The notes: generated from the sequence alone by a model not told the origin. A stretch of DNA of 64,000 bases from Rhynochetos jubatus (GCA_027574665.1 CM050654.1:41545722-41609721), one strand, 5' to 3'. Positions 1-13,279 are shown, numbered from the stretch's first letter. Numbers and translations are program-made.

Positions 1-218
1 CCAGCAAATCTTTCAGTTCTTACATTCGCTGCTTTGCTCCTTCAGCTCCAGAACTCAGGGAACCACTCTGACAAAATGATCACTACCAGTTTTCTTTTTG
101 TTTAAAACTGGAAAAATCCCACTACATTTTCTGTGATTTCTACTGCAGTCCACAACTGGCTTCTACTGATGAAAATTTAGCGTTCACTTGCTAAAGAAGT
201 CAGATTTACGCTAGATAT

Positions 219-427
219 AAGGAAGGAATCCTTCCTGCAGAGGGTGGGGAGCACTGGGACAGGTTCCCAGAGAAGCTGTGGGTGCCCCATCCCTGGGAGT
301 GTCCAAGGCCAGGCTGGATGAGGCTTGGAGCAACCTGGGCTAGTGGAGGGTGTCCCTGCCCATGGCAGGGGGTGGGACTGGGTGGCTTTAAGGTCCCTTC
401 AACCCAAACCATTCCATGATTCCATGA
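219..427 (+). mobile_element. CR1 LINE 3' fragment
   Basis: It shows the CR1 3' signature: GAGGGTGGGGAGCACTGGGA, GCTGTGGGTGCCCCATCCCT and AAGGCCAGGCTGGATGAGGC, ending in the 8-bp tail repeat (TTCCATGA twice). It is 5'-truncated. Confidence 0.93.
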
Positions 428-3400
428 AGTGCTTTTATCTACATACAACACATACAATAAACGGATCTTTACACACGTGACTATATGAAAACAAGTTATT
501 TGTATATTTATAATACCTAAACACATACCCACATCCCTTCACATGTCTATCCATTGCTCTTCACTCTATGCTCTTTCTTACATTTCATAACACTCACTGC
601 TCAGGCCCATTAAATGTCAATGACGCATATGGAAATACCAGCAAGTATTGTGTGCTGAAGCAGAACACGCAGGAGGTAAACGGAATAATTATGGTTAACA
701 TTCATTTAATTTTTATTTTTATTGCTTTATTGTGAAAATTTGTCCCTGTGACTCAGATTTCAAGTCACTGTTTGCTGGGATTTGCTGAGAATATCAACTT
801 GACTTGCTGGGGGACAAATGTTTGGAGGCACTAGGAAAATTCTGCTGTAGGTGACAGCCTGGCAGTTCTGATACAGGCTCGCACACCAGAGCAGATCGGC
901 TTATCCACAGTACACAAATATGCATAGGCTCAGCAGTTTGGAACTGAAGAGACAGAACGGTGCAAGATGACTAAGGTGGAGGGAGATGTTGGTTTGCATT
1001 TAAATGGCCCAAAATTTTAAAGCAGAAAATATTTTCCTGTACTTAACCTTTTTAAAATATTAAATTTGATCGGTCCTACTTATCAAACAGTAACCTCTCA
1101 GAGTGGGGGGGGAGGAAGGAAATAACACGTGACCTTCTCTAGATTTATTTAGAAGGTATATAATACAACAACTATGAAATAGCAGCCTGCGTACACCAGC
1201 TCTCCTCACCCACACAGCATTCACATACAAAAACCCACTGCTTTTTTCTAGTTTGTTTTGGAAGGCAGTTTTCCACCTGTGAAAAATATGTAAGCTAAGG
1301 CAGGAGGCTGATCAGCACAGAGGATCAGTATGTAAGGACCACGGGGCAGCCACCCTGTAACCCCCTCACCCCCAAAAGACACAACTGCTACAGAAATTCT
1401 AGTTTTCTACAACCCCCCTGCCCATTAGTGACAGTGTGTTGCCTTGATCATTCACTCCCTTGGATTTCTTTTACAGTGCATCACTCTCTAGACCCCAAGG
1501 TAGTGTTTGGAAGATTTTTAGTAAGCCGAGGGCAGATCCCACATCATGAAACCCAGGCAGTACATACCATCGACTGCAAGCCTGCAGTTTCTTCTTGAAG
1601 AAGACACGACTTCAAGACTCAAAAGACTTTTTACCCATCCTTTCCTCTGTTTGAAAATTTGACAGGCTTCTGTGTGTCCTGCCCTTCCCGTGGATAAACT
1701 GAATGACATCATGGGCACTATATTTAACCTCCTGAGGTAATCAGTAGGCCACCCAGACTTAACAAGCATTGTATCACTGAAAAAGGACATATTTTAATAC
1801 ACATTTATCTCATTGGTGTCTATTATTTAACTACCATCATTAAGTTACTTTTCAGTTCTTTAGCCATTCTTTTCTGCTTACCAGATTTTGCACAGGAAAG
1901 CTGGAAAATCAAAACTTGCACTGGGCTCTCACCCAAGCTAATCATGTGTCCACAATCCTCCTTTAGAGTGCAGTCTCACCAAAAATCTAAAAATGCACTG
2001 TCAACGGTAAGACGTGAAAGGTGTGTCGCTTAAGATATATAACCTGCAAGGCACTAATATTCAACCCAAAAAATGCTGTAACAATCAAGAAGCCTTAAAC
2101 GTGAAAGCCTTTAGTCTGGGAGGAAAGCGTTAACTGAAGAGCACAACATAAGCCTCAGAGCCCTAAAAATAAAGTAATTCTTGTTAGATAAGCTGTTACC
2201 AGCCTCTGTCAGGACGCCCACCAGCTATATTTGTATTTGCACTCCAGGGATCCAAACAATAGAGGAAACGGACATAGAAAATGCTACTCATAGTAACCCA
2301 ATTAATAATGAAACAGGGCGTGAGGTAAGGGTTTTCCCCTCGCCAAACCGTTCTTACAAGGGCTTACTGTTAGCCACTACTTACTGTACCTTGCTAAGAG
2401 GTGAGAGTCCTCCAAGTAGGTGGGGAATGAAGCATGACGTATTACAAGTTGCAGCCATCACATCAGGACGGTGGGAGCACGTTTTAATGACACTCATGTC
2501 CATGATCAGTGACCATTACCTTGTACTTTCCCCGGAGAACATCTGAGACTCCGTGCAGGCTTGACTATACCTGCCTTCTAGATCCCAAGTGGACCTGATG
2601 ATGAAGTGCAAAGGTACTCATGGATGCCAGGAGTGAAATGCTCCCAGTTTAGGGAACCTCAGGGGATTTGACTTGCTGCAGTGTCAGAAGCACCTGAGGA
2701 AACAATTTTCAGGAACTCGGTACTGAACTCCCAAGCCATTTACACCGGCAGCGTAGCGCTGACTGAGCAAAGAAATATCTGCATGCCACACAGCTCTGCA
2801 ACTGCATGCAGCCGAGTAACCGACACACAGCTTTAAGTGTATGAGCGAAGGAAAAGACACGCTCTCCTAGGACTGCACGTCTTGACTTCTCAGTATTTGC
2901 CTTATTTTTTCCCTACTAATTACCATGCAGTGAAAGCGGCATATCATTTGGGAAGTACGCAAAAGCCACACCATGATGACTTCAGTTATATGCAAGGAAA
3001 ACCTTACAAAAGGAAGTTGAATTGGTACATTTTTAAAGGTCCAACTAAGCTTTCTCTTCATAAGCTGCAGTGCAAAATACACAGATGAAGAGATGGAACA
3101 TAACAATGTGTTCAACCTGTTGTCTTCTGCACGAAAACGGGGCAGGAGCACATGCACTGTCAGTGATTGTGTCCTGGCCTAGGGATGAAAACTTCCTAAG
3201 TTTTAGGAAATGGGGAATTTAACTCTTGAAACTACGGATAATCCTTGGAACTGACAAGCATAGCACTGGGGAGGAACAGAGTGCACAGCAGAGCTCTAGC
3301 CCCGAGGCAGTGAACCATTAGCACTGTGCACAGGCTGTAAAACCATCTACAGCCGCAATGATCGGCCGAGTCTGAGCCACCATGTCCCCATGTCCCAAAT

Positions 3401-5000
3401 GTCATGACAACGTCACAGACTCACTGTTTTGTGATGATTCCTGAGCAGAGGAGGCACGCCAGTATCTAATGATGAATGGTTTCCCAGTTCATTAACAGCT
3501 GACCACTGGAAATATAAAAAACCCATACATACTGAAAAAAGCAGCTTCCCTTGACCGTGTTCTCTGGAACCAGAAATGCTAGAATCAATGCCTATGTACC
3601 TGTAGAAGTAATTAGGCTTTTTTTACATACCACCGATACATCTTCTTGTTAGGTTAGCCAGCCAACTGAGACAAATATTTGCAAACATTTTTTTTTTAAA
3701 TAGAAGTACCGTACAAATGGGTTTTTTTAGGAAAGGATACATGTTCTAACACAATAAACTTCACTTTTTACTTTGGTGCTGCTTATCCTTTTCCTTAAAG
3801 TATTAATAGAAAATATTACATCATAACAAATAATATACTTGGAGGCAATGCAGTCAAAATGCCATGAGTAAATCATCTACGAGTGTCTTATTTTCATGTT
3901 TATTTTTTGATACTGACAGGTTAACACAGGGTGAGTAGCAGCACAAGCTAGTAGCTGCATGGTGTGTAAACCAACCACTTAGTCTACTGCCAGGAGTCCA
4001 AAAGACTTTGCTGGAAGAGGAGGAAAAAAAGGAATAATATGGGTGTGAAACAAAAATTCATTCCACGCAACCTGATGTTTCTGGAGAGAGAAGGAACTGT
4101 CATCTCACAGTTTGGTTAGGAAATCCGTCTACAGGACCAGCTTGTTTACTATCCCCCCTCATCCTCTCAGTGAAATCGCAGTCACTGCTTTTTTCTGACA
4201 GGTCCAAGCTGCAAAATAAAATCCAAATAATTAACTCAGTGCTTGATGGTCTTTGGATACAGGACTTTACAGGTTTCAGTATACAACAGCAGGAAAAAAG
4301 TCACAGGGGTGATTTCACATCCCTGCTCACCTTACATCTAGGAAACACACATTCAAGCAGCATTCAGAATCACTGCCCTGCACTTCTTCAGACAGAGCAT
4401 TATTGGAACTCACAGGGAAATGCAGATACACCGATGTGTTGTTTGCTGGCTGCCGGGACATCTCCTCAACACCGCACAGAGACTACCACTCTCACACACA
4501 GCATCTCCTCCCTCTGTTCGTTTGTGCAAACCTCACATGGTCACTTCTGCTCGTGTCCAACCGGGACAGTTCAAACATTGAATCAAGAGGACTTAAAGAG
4601 GGAAAAAAACCCCAAACAAACCGAAACTGAAAAGAATATGAACAAGATGACAACTATTTGTTAATTTTTTTCATAGAGATACCACGAAGGAAAGAGAAAT
4701 CACATGAACAAATGCATCTCAACTCTCCAATTAGGTGTAGAAACTTAAATATTAGTGTAAGATCAAAAAAACAGCACTGAAGATATAAAGTAGCAGTGTA
4801 AAAGACAGCGCATATTGCCACAAGGTATTTACACACAATTAACGGTCTGCAGCCGCCTTGCTTTGGTGGGTTTTTCCCAACTGAATCTGGTCATTGGCAC
4901 AAAGGGTAGTTCTCCTCATATGACGGCATCTGCCCACTGTTCTTTACTTAGGTCCTTTGAGAGTCTTAGAAGAAAACATTTCTCAACAAGGTGATGTCAA
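428..5000. other. gene-poor stretch
   Basis: I see no recognisable gene, transposon body or RNA gene here. It is AT-rich with scattered short ORFs on both strands, the longest 164 codons at 4170-4664 on the + strand. That ORF has a repetitive Ser/Thr/His-rich composition and no splice support. Confidence 0.6.
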
Positions 5001-5008
5001 ACAGCCTA

Positions 5009-5191
5009 ATTTATCTCTCCTACTAATGTTCCCAAGACAGCAACGGGGTTTTTCACATAGGCACTGGGCAGAAAGGTGATATATAGAAGGAAGATTTCTT
5101 CAAGAATGCGACACCAGCTCTGATTGTATTGATCAGATTTCCTAATGTGAGCTTCTGGGGTAAGCTCAGATACAGCACACAACCCTTTCAT
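5009..5191 (-). CDS. weak candidate ORF, 61 codons
   Basis: The minus-strand ORF reads MKGLCAVSELTPEAHIRKS, then DQYNQSWCRILEE and IFLLYITFLPSAYVKNP, and ends at TAG. A good branch-point-like TGCTAACT and a pyrimidine-rich stretch precede possible acceptors at CTAG|GAATTT and GTACAG|ATG. The composition is protein-like but there is no recognised homologue. Chance is the default explanation. Confidence 0.15.
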
Positions 5192-5736
5192 CTGTACCTC
5201 AAAATTCCTAGTTTTCAGAACAATGATTTAAGTTAGCACAAACTAGGAAAAGGAAGGGGAGATTCTTTCCAAGTCTTTTCTTCTTTCTATTTATAAGATA
5301 AATAAACTTTTATATTTTTAGAACAGAGGTACAAATATCAGCTGTAAATGCCAGTGAAAAGCCATGACTGGCAGCCAGAAGTTCAGTTCCTATCCGGTCT
5401 CCCACACTCATCCCTTTGGGCAAGCCTCTGCCTTCCAGCTATGCTGTAAACATTACACAGAGCTGTTACCTTTTGACAGAATTTTCCTTACCCCCATCGT
5501 TGCAAATCATTAGCTTACAGCAAGAACATGAGAGTTACAGATGTTATAAGCAGACTGATCTATAACTTAGAGCCACGGACACCCAGTAAGAGGAAAAGTG
5601 GTGCAGTGGCAGACAGGTCGACTCCACAGGGACAGCGATCCTTCACAGCACTTGGTATGATAACGGCAGAATGGGGACTACACTACATCACATCGGTTTG
5701 GTGCTGACCAGACCGGGTCAAAATACCACTGACGTT

Positions 5737-6112
5737 ATCATAGAATCATCACACAATGGTTTGGGTGGGAAGGGACCTTCAAGATCATCTAGTTCCAACC
5801 CCCCTGCCATGGGCAGGGACACCTTCCACAGCCCAGGTTGCTCCAAGCCTCATCCAGCCTGGCCTTGGGCACTCCCAGGGATGGGGCACCCACAGCTTCT
5901 CTGGGCAACCTGTCCCAGTGCCCCCCAACCTCTCCGGCAAGAATTTCTTCCTGATAATCCAATCTCAATCTCCCTGCTTTCAATTTAAACCTGTTATCCC
6001 TTGTCCTGTCACTACAGGCCCTTGGGAAAAGCACCCCCCAGCTTTCCTGTACCCCCCCAGGCACTGGAAGGGGCTCTAAGGTCTCCCCGGAGCCTTCCCT
6101 TCTCCAGGCTGA
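5737..6112 (-). mobile_element. CR1 LINE 3' fragment
   Basis: The reverse-oriented CR1 tail starts at ATCATAGAATCA and continues to CCAGGCTGA. Its right part is inside the 523-bp duplication. Confidence 0.92.
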
Positions 6113-6368
6113 TACCCCCCAAATACTTTCCTCCTCTCCCTGCCCCAGCCACCCTCCGTCCTGGACCTCCCACTCCTTTGCTGGGTTCAGCCTGAGAACG
6201 CAGTAACTGTCACTGCTGGCAGGCAGCAAAATTCCCACGCAAGAATGGGATTTTCCCACCTTCTCTCCATTTCCAAACATTACGTACATTGAAACAGGAA
6301 TACAGAAGGGGTAACTTCAAAAATCACAGTTGTTCTAAAACTGCTTTCTGCCTGCAGCAGACAAAAAG
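5846..6368. repeat. direct duplication, copy 1 (523 bp; partner 13380-13902)
   Basis: It matches 13380-13902 at a fixed offset of 7534. I saw a single difference, T at 6289 against C at 13823. The left ~265 bp is CR1. The right ~255 bp, after CCAGGCTGA at 6112, does not resemble the normal upstream CR1 sequence, yet is also shared. Left of 5846 the two loci are only as similar as ordinary CR1 copies. Confidence 0.9.
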
Positions 6369-7319
6369 GCACAGTTGTGGTTTCTTAGGGAACTGAGCTG
6401 AAACAATTTACTGGGGAATCATACACCAGCCCAGGTTCATTTATATCCCAGCCCACATTCAGAGCATTTAATACGTCGTCTCATTAAGCCTGTTATTTCT
6501 AACAAAGCTTGGCAGCAGGGACGTTTCATGTGGCTTTGAACAGCATTGCCAACTTTCCACATCACCCCAACAGCAACCGATAAATGGATGGATAAACACA
6601 GCCATAACATAAAGGCACTCCCTGACGTAAGTCGCTGGGGATGAAGGGCCAGGGCTGAAGACACTCTTTGCCTTCTGCAAAAACCGTGACCAGTTCCTTA
6701 ATTCCGGAATCACCCGCACTGTCTTTTGCAGTTCAACACTTGCGCTGACACTACTGAAAGACATTCATGCCCTGTGTGAGAACAGAGGGAATAAACTGGA
6801 TATTTACTACTCAGGCCCCCGTACCTTTTTCACCAAGGACGTGCTTTCTGCCAAAAAGGGAACAAACTATGAACAGAAAGGTGTGATTGAGATAACGATC
6901 TTTTTAACATTTTTATTGGGCAAAAGAAGAAAAGTGCTACTACCTGTCTTCCATCATGCCACCCCAAGGGTTCTGCAAATTCGTGTAGGGTTCATTTGTG
7001 AAGCTTCTAGTACATTGGCATCACGCACTGCCACTTCGTCCCTCTCCCTCTGAGTGCCCCATGTTGCAAACTAGTTCCCACAGTAAGTGGAAAAGTGAAC
7101 GTGCAATTCAGAAGAGACACAGGCTTCTACGAGAATCGTCCAAGGGCAAAATCACAAAAGCTGCTGTAACAGGAGATCAAGATTTAGATCAAAGCTCAAT
7201 GAGTCTGTTCAAGAAAAACCACAATAACGAAATCTCTCCATCAATATACAATTTGTGTGTCTGTAGTCAGCATCCTTCAGGTCAAGACGACTAAATAACA
7301 GGCTAAAATGCACATGGAA

Positions 7320-7634
7320 ACATAGAATCACAGGATGGTTTGGGTTAGAAGGGACCATAAAGCCCAGCCAGTGCCACCCCCTGCCATGGGCAGGGACACC
7401 CTCCACTAGCCCAGGTTGCTCCCAGCCTCATCCAGCCTGGCCTTGGGCACTGCCAGGGATGGGGCAGCCACAGCTTCTCTGGGAACCTGTCCCAGTGCTC
7501 CCCACCCTCTGCGGGAAGAATTCCTTCCTGATGTCCATTCTCAATCTCCCTCTTTCCATTTAAACCCATTACCCCTTGTCCTGTCACTCCCTGTCCTTGG
7601 AAAAAGTCCTCCCCCCCCAGCTTTCTTGTAGCCC
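7320..7634 (-). mobile_element. CR1 LINE 3' fragment
   Basis: It runs from CATAGAATCACAGGATGG through the conserved GGGCAGGGACACC block to AGCTTTCTTGTAGCCC. It is 5'-truncated. Confidence 0.92.
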
Positions 7635-7955
7635 ACACATGTAAATTTACATGTCTGAATTTACATGTTACAGACTTCAGCAAACTGTAACCTGTGTCTG
7701 AGAGCCTTTTTTTATTTTCTCTTTTACTGCGCTCATTTATATGAAACGTAGTTACAGGAAAGGTTACTAACACCTCCAACTATAAAACGAGGGGGAAAGA
7801 TTGCAACATGCTTTGCATTCCTGCCTTACATTGCTGAAACGGTATCTCATATCCTGAAATACAATCTGCAGTAGTCCATAAAATATTAAGACTACTCGCT
7901 CGTTGTGGCCAGTAATACTTTGCAGAAGCAGTTCCCAGGGGCAGAATGCTCCGTG

Positions 7956-7995
7956 AAAGGTCATTAACACAACACAAAGGTCATTAACACAACAG
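7956..7995. repeat. 20-bp tandem duplication
   Basis: AAAGGTCATTAACACAACA occurs twice head-to-tail. No function is visible. Confidence 0.8.
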
Positions 7996-8608
7996 CCACC
8001 ATGAGAAATTCTTCTCTGGACTATTATTAACAGTGCTAACCAGCCAGGAGGAATGCTCTGCAGCGGCACTAGACAATAAGATAAACCACTTCATTACTGA
8101 AGTCAATAAAGTGACATTTAATTGCAATAAGGAATGATACCATCACCAATAATACCCTGTACCTCAGCTGGCATTAGGCCATTCTGTCCTAAGAGTGGTG
8201 TCCTCGGTGGTGTAACGTGCAGCAGCTCATGAGCTAATAAACTTCTGCAAACTGAAGTCCTCCCAGCGATGCTCCCTCAGTGACATAAATAAGGATCTTA
8301 CCTGAGTAACTCACACCAAGGACAGAACAAGAAGAAACAACCAGGAAAGTACAAATTATCAAACTGAAATTCAGCCCCTGTGAAATGATTTCTTCCCTTC
8401 GCTCTCACATTACGCATCGTTTTCAGCGCTGGGTATCACACCATCAGGGTAAAAACTACAAGCCCTTAACCCATCTTATGTTGAGGTGAGCCAGGGTCCT
8501 TCTGCTCACCCCCATGCCAAAAGGGCTGTAGCTGTCCTCCGAGCCCCCGACCCCCCCAACTCACACGTGTGGAGTATGGTCCCACTTAAGTCTCATGTTT
8601 GGATCTTT

Positions 8609-8665
8609 TCACATTGTTTCGTCCCTCAAAAATGACTCAGGCTTCTTGATGCGGGGCTTTTTCCC
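8609..8665 (-). CDS. candidate terminal exon of the same unassigned gene
   Basis: The acceptor has a long pyrimidine tract (TTTCCTCCCTCTTGCTTCCTT then ATTGTAG). It is followed by 18 codons GKKPRIKKPESFLRDETM and TGA at 8611-8609. The basic GKKPRIKKP stretch could be a cytoplasmic or nuclear tail. Phase agrees with the exon at 8974-9042. The next minus-strand AATAAA I noticed is about 0.9 kb further on, near 7718. Confidence 0.4.
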   Translation of the reverse strand, partial: GKKPRIKKPESFLRDETM

Positions 8666-8973
8666 CTACAATAAGGAAGCAAGAGGGAGGAAAGCTTTGT
8701 TTGTTAAATAGTTTTCATTTCAATGAGTCTGACAGACTTTCAGCTCATTTCCTTGAAAATGATGAGGCTCAATGACTGATGACTTCATGGGTCTTTTTAT
8801 AAAGCAACATAATGAGTGTGGATGGACAGACACAGCTGCAGAATTGCCCTGCCTACGGCAAAGATGCCCTCAGCACGGTGGCCTTCAGCAACTCAACCGC
8901 GGCCGCCGGCCTGCTGCCTCGTAACCTGCAGCGGCGAGACGCCAAGCGAGTTTCAGGGAAGGAGACAACTTAC

Positions 8974-9042
8974 CTTCAGTTTGGGAACGTCGTAATAGAT
9001 GTTGCTGTACTTGAACACCTCCTCAGCATATGCTTGACAGGG
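8974..9042 (-). CDS. candidate internal exon of an unassigned gene
   Basis: This 69-nt in-frame block lies between a strong acceptor (CATCCTTCCACAG) and a near-consensus donor (AAG|GTAAGT). It reads PCQAYAEEVFKYSNIYYD then VPKLK, with protein-like composition and no stop. Across a 308-bp intron it joins in frame to a terminal exon at 8665-8609. I do not recognise the 41-residue C-terminus and cannot give a function. It lies downstream of ARL5A on the same strand, where mammals have NEB next. It does not resemble the start of nebulin as I remember it. It could also be a fortuitous ORF or part of a non-coding RNA. Confidence 0.4.
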
Positions 9043-12000
9043 CTGTGGAAGGATGGGATGGTTTACTGCAGACATTCACAATCTGAAAATTAAGCGTAAT
9101 GATCCAGCACAGGCATGGGATTACACCAGGGGTGTCAGGGTTCACAAACGATCTGACTCCTGCAGAAGTGTTTATAATCCACAGATTTCTGAGCAACAAA
9201 CACGGAATAAATATCATTGTTTAGTTTGTTGCCTTTTTCTTTTTTTCAGTGCCTTGACACTGAAAAGCAAGCAAATCATTTTTGGGTTTGAATGCATTCG
9301 TTCACACAATGAAACTGTCTGTTGAAAGCAAAACCCACCTGTTTAAAAACAGCCCGTCTCCTTCACTGTTTAAAAATGCGGGAAAAAATACCACTTTCAG
9401 ATTTACTACAGAAAGACTTATTTTAAAAAGCAGAAAGGTTGACTACAGCAAGGCTAAAGACAGACTTTCACAAGCCAAGTGCCTTCGGGCTCCCCATCAG
9501 GCCGTCAACATCGACGCACAACTTCCAGCGAGGCCGCTGCTATTAGCCCTGGTTTCCAAAGGTGTTTATCTAGTGAAATCCATCGGCGTAAGGAGCTACT
9601 TATCGCCGGGGACCCGCCCCAGTGCCTAACTCCCACACTGGTGACTTATTTTAGCACTATAATCTTTACCCTTCGGTGTCGACGAGGGTTTAAGGTGTTT
9701 CTCTCCCAGGCTGCTTTGAGGGGACACGGAAAGCGATTCCCCATACTCTGTGTGTGCCAGCACAACTGCCCTCGGGTTCACTCGCGGCCTGACCACTGCG
9801 ATGGCTCAGGTGATGGATGTTGCCATGACCTGAGCAGGACGGAAGATGCTCCCAAGTGTAACCAAGGAGCAGCCAGGTGCAGAGGGAGCATCACAGGCAT
9901 GGCAGGAGGCCAGCAAAAACCCCGTGAAACAGCTGTGTGACTGTCTTCCACCAAAGTTCATCCTAAGATATAAAAACAGCTTGAGTAAGGGGTTATGGGT
10001 CTTCATAACAGACCGTTACATTACTGCGTGACACCATCAGCGTTTACTTGGGCTAAGAGGTGACCAAGATTCTAGCAACACATTCAACTGTTGATTTAGA
10101 GGAAAGATGATAGTCTACAAAACCACGATTGGCGTAAGCGACCAGGCAGGGATAACTCTGGTTTTGTAATACGGAGCCAGCTGAAATCCATGAGGCTCCA
10201 GCTCTAGAGCAAAACTCAGGACCTTTTAAAATCAGCTACAACTCCAGCATGAGCAGCATTTGCACCTCGAGTGCTTAACAGAAAGATGAAAAGCTGAAAA
10301 CGCAGCTGAACCGAAGAGCAAGCCCATGCAACTCAAAGCTTACGTGGTAATAGATTAAGGGAGGGGTTCGGGGAAGGTAATTGTGCTTTAACTTTCATTC
10401 GTGTAAAATTAGAATAAATGGGGTTTATACATGAATGAAGGACTAAAAAACTAGTTTTGTTTAACATCAAGCTGAGTAAACTTGAAATTCAGTATAACAT
10501 TATAATCTTTACTCCAGATGACAAAAATATTGGCTGCTTCCTTAAGACAACAGCTCTACAGCCTCCTTTTCTAAGGGAAGACCAGTAGCAGTGGCTTGAT
10601 GGTCTTACAGGAATTCCAGTCATAGGAGCACCCTATTCCTGTGAAGCTGCAGGCTCAAATCCTGGCAGAGGTTCAAAGCAACTCTGCTTTTAGGTGCAGA
10701 TGAAGCTGAGCACCACAAACCCCAGATTCATGGGCAGGATCTGCAGGGCGAGAGGCAGCTGCTGGGCTGTAGGACAGAGCTGTTCCTCCAGCGAGGGGCT
10801 GGCAGGAACCTCCCCAGGCCTAAGGGAGGCAAACGCGATGCCTACCCGGGGTGGGGCAGAGACATGGAGCTGGGCTGGGGCACAAGGCCAAGCCCCACGG
10901 TGAGCACTAGCGAGAGACCTGCACCCCCTCCATCCGGTGCAGGGCAGGGGCTGCATCCTACAGCAGGAGCCTGAGTGGCTGAAATGCCAAGTTTTCAAAC
11001 ACAGAAGCAGGAAAAAAGGTCTCTGTCCCCCAGCAGCAGGAAGAGCTGCAGGAACAGGCACGACTCAGTGCTACCAGCAACAGGTTGAATTCCTTGGGAA
11101 CAAATTCAGGAGCAATAAATTGCACAGCAAATACAGTATGTGGTCGAGAGAAGCAGTCACCTCCTTTCCCAAGCCATTGGAGTGCTTCCCTCATCACAGA
11201 AATGAATAAATTAATCACATACATTAATAAATGGGGTCGTGTGTGTGCGGAAGGTACACAACAAGCACGAAACACAGACCTTACTTACCACCTGATGGAG
11301 CGTGGAGCTGCTGGGAGCCTCTTTTCTCGCCGCTGCAGGAGTGCCGAGCCCCTCTGCCCGCGAAAGGGGGTGCGCACCGTTCTCCTTCAGAAGCCATTGG
11401 TGAGCTAAAAACATTTTCCCATGTTTCATGATTGATGCTTCCAGTTGTTGCTCTTCAAGCGCAGCTGCAACTGCTTCCCCTCAGCCAGGTCCTTGAAATG
11501 TGCCATCCCTTTCGTGGTATCTTTGACATACCGAGTTATATATCACCTTTCCTTTTAATATACTGGACTGAGGATTCAGGCTATCCATCAATTTGACACC
11601 AAAAATAAGATCCAGCCTGCTACCGAGGCCTGCAGCAAGCTCTAGACTTAGAGATTTGTTGCATGGCTTAATCTTAGCCAGACTTTTCTAACGCAGGTGA
11701 TAGGCACTTAGAGACAAATTTGACTTTTTTTCTTTAAAGGTAGAATTTTAAGACCCCTAATCCATCAATCCCGGTTAGTTTTCGTGCTGTGTTGCCTTCC
11801 GAGGTTGGCATCCCACAGAAGACAGGGCCGAGGCAGCGGCTGCCCACGGCAGTGGGCTCTCCCATTGACACAGCATTACAGCTTTTGTCTCACAAGCTCA
11901 TCTCACACTTAACGAACAACTGGGCCTTAGACTCCAGAGCCGTCAGCTTGTTCACGTGCTTCACGCGCAGCGGCACCTCATGGGAAAACCCGCAGCGATG

Positions 12001-13279
12001 CCTGGCTCTATCAGGTTTTTTCTTTCTACTTGACTGCAGTTTGCAGCCAGCTTAGCAGTAAGAGTTGGCTAAAACCTAACCCCCTGAATAATGCAGAGGT
12101 ACAAGAAACTGCTGCAAAGAGATCGAGGCATGAACCCTTTGATAGAGGCCACCCTCGTGCTCAACAACACAGGGTCACAGCCATTAAAAACCACATTAAA
12201 TCCACATCCTGATCCACGGGGCCGGGACAGGAGGAAACTGTGCCAGCTCCTGCTCGAGGGCACATGCTGAGGGTCAGCAAGACACGGGCTGCTGCTGGAG
12301 GAACCCTGGGTCCCAGGGGTGGTTTGTTGGGAAGAGATCAGGAAGAACTCTGGGATGAGTCCGGATATGGTTTAAATACAGGATCAAACACCACGGCTTT
12401 TCAGCGGATCCAGTCAAAACACTGTACTTGGATGTCCATTTTTGAGACAATCCTTCGACTCCACTCCTGGTTTGGTCACAGGAACTAAATCACAGTTTAG
12501 GGATGTTTCACGTGTGTGTTTGCATAGCGAGAACTGACTGAACCACAAGTGTTTGGGGGCTGCGAGGGAGGAGCGAGGGATTTCGTTTGGTGGCAGTGCA
12601 GGGTTAAAGTATTTCATCACCCTGGATAGAGCAAAATTCCCTTAAAAAAGCAGCTTTTAGCCTGAAGTATTTGCTAATAAAAGGGCAGATCCTGCCCCCA
12701 TCTGGAACGAAGCAGCCCAAGGTGGAACCAGAGCAAGAAATCCTTCACAGGGGCTTGGAAAGGGGAGCGCCAGGGAGGACGCGGCGGCTCCCGAGCCGCT
12801 CTCCGTGCTCAGAAACAGGTAATAATTCCAGTTTTGGTTCATGGTTTGACTGGCAGAAAAGCGGGGATAATCATCTTTCTGGAGCAGCTCAGGTCACACT
12901 ATCATTTGTTTGTGGGGTGCAGATGGGTCCAACTGTGCCGCGCGAACGGGAATATATAGGCTCCGCCACCAGCCGCCAATGTGGGAAGGGAACCACAGTC
13001 CCCTCAGTGAACCTCTGCCTACCACTGGGAAACAGAAAAACAACAGGTTTAGTCACTTTGCCTCCATAAATCTCCTGTCACGTATTCCACAGATTCTGCG
13101 TCACCCTGCCGGGCAGAGACGGCTTTTGACAATTACTCGGCCTGCGAAGCTGAGCTGTCTCTGCCCGAGGGCTGCGAGGAGTATAAGCGCGTTAGTCAAA
13201 ATCCAGAGGGACCACTTCCTTTCTGAAAATTAGAAGTAAGGTTTCACTTTAAATCTCAAATTAGCTGAAACCCAGATCA
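9043..13279. other. gene-poor stretch with one splice-like ORF
   Basis: No gene is recognised. On the minus strand an ORF ending at 11426 reads KGMAHFKDLAEGKQLQ then LRLKSNNWKHQS and TGA. It is protein-like, but no clear acceptor defines its start. The rest shows nothing I can name. Confidence 0.5.

Noticed and set aside
4170-4664. 164-codon + strand ORF
   Set aside because: It has low-complexity Ser/Thr/His composition, no splice or promoter context and no recognised domain.
5756-6289. ORFs of 105-169 codons at 5.7-6.3 and 13.3-13.8 kb on both strands
   Set aside because: They are translations of CR1 3' ends and the duplicated flank; the same peptides recur at other CR1 copies.
6840-6862. 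23-nt block between a pyrimidine-rich acceptor and GTACGG on the minus strand
   Set aside because: It is too short to judge and has no partner exons of compatible phase.
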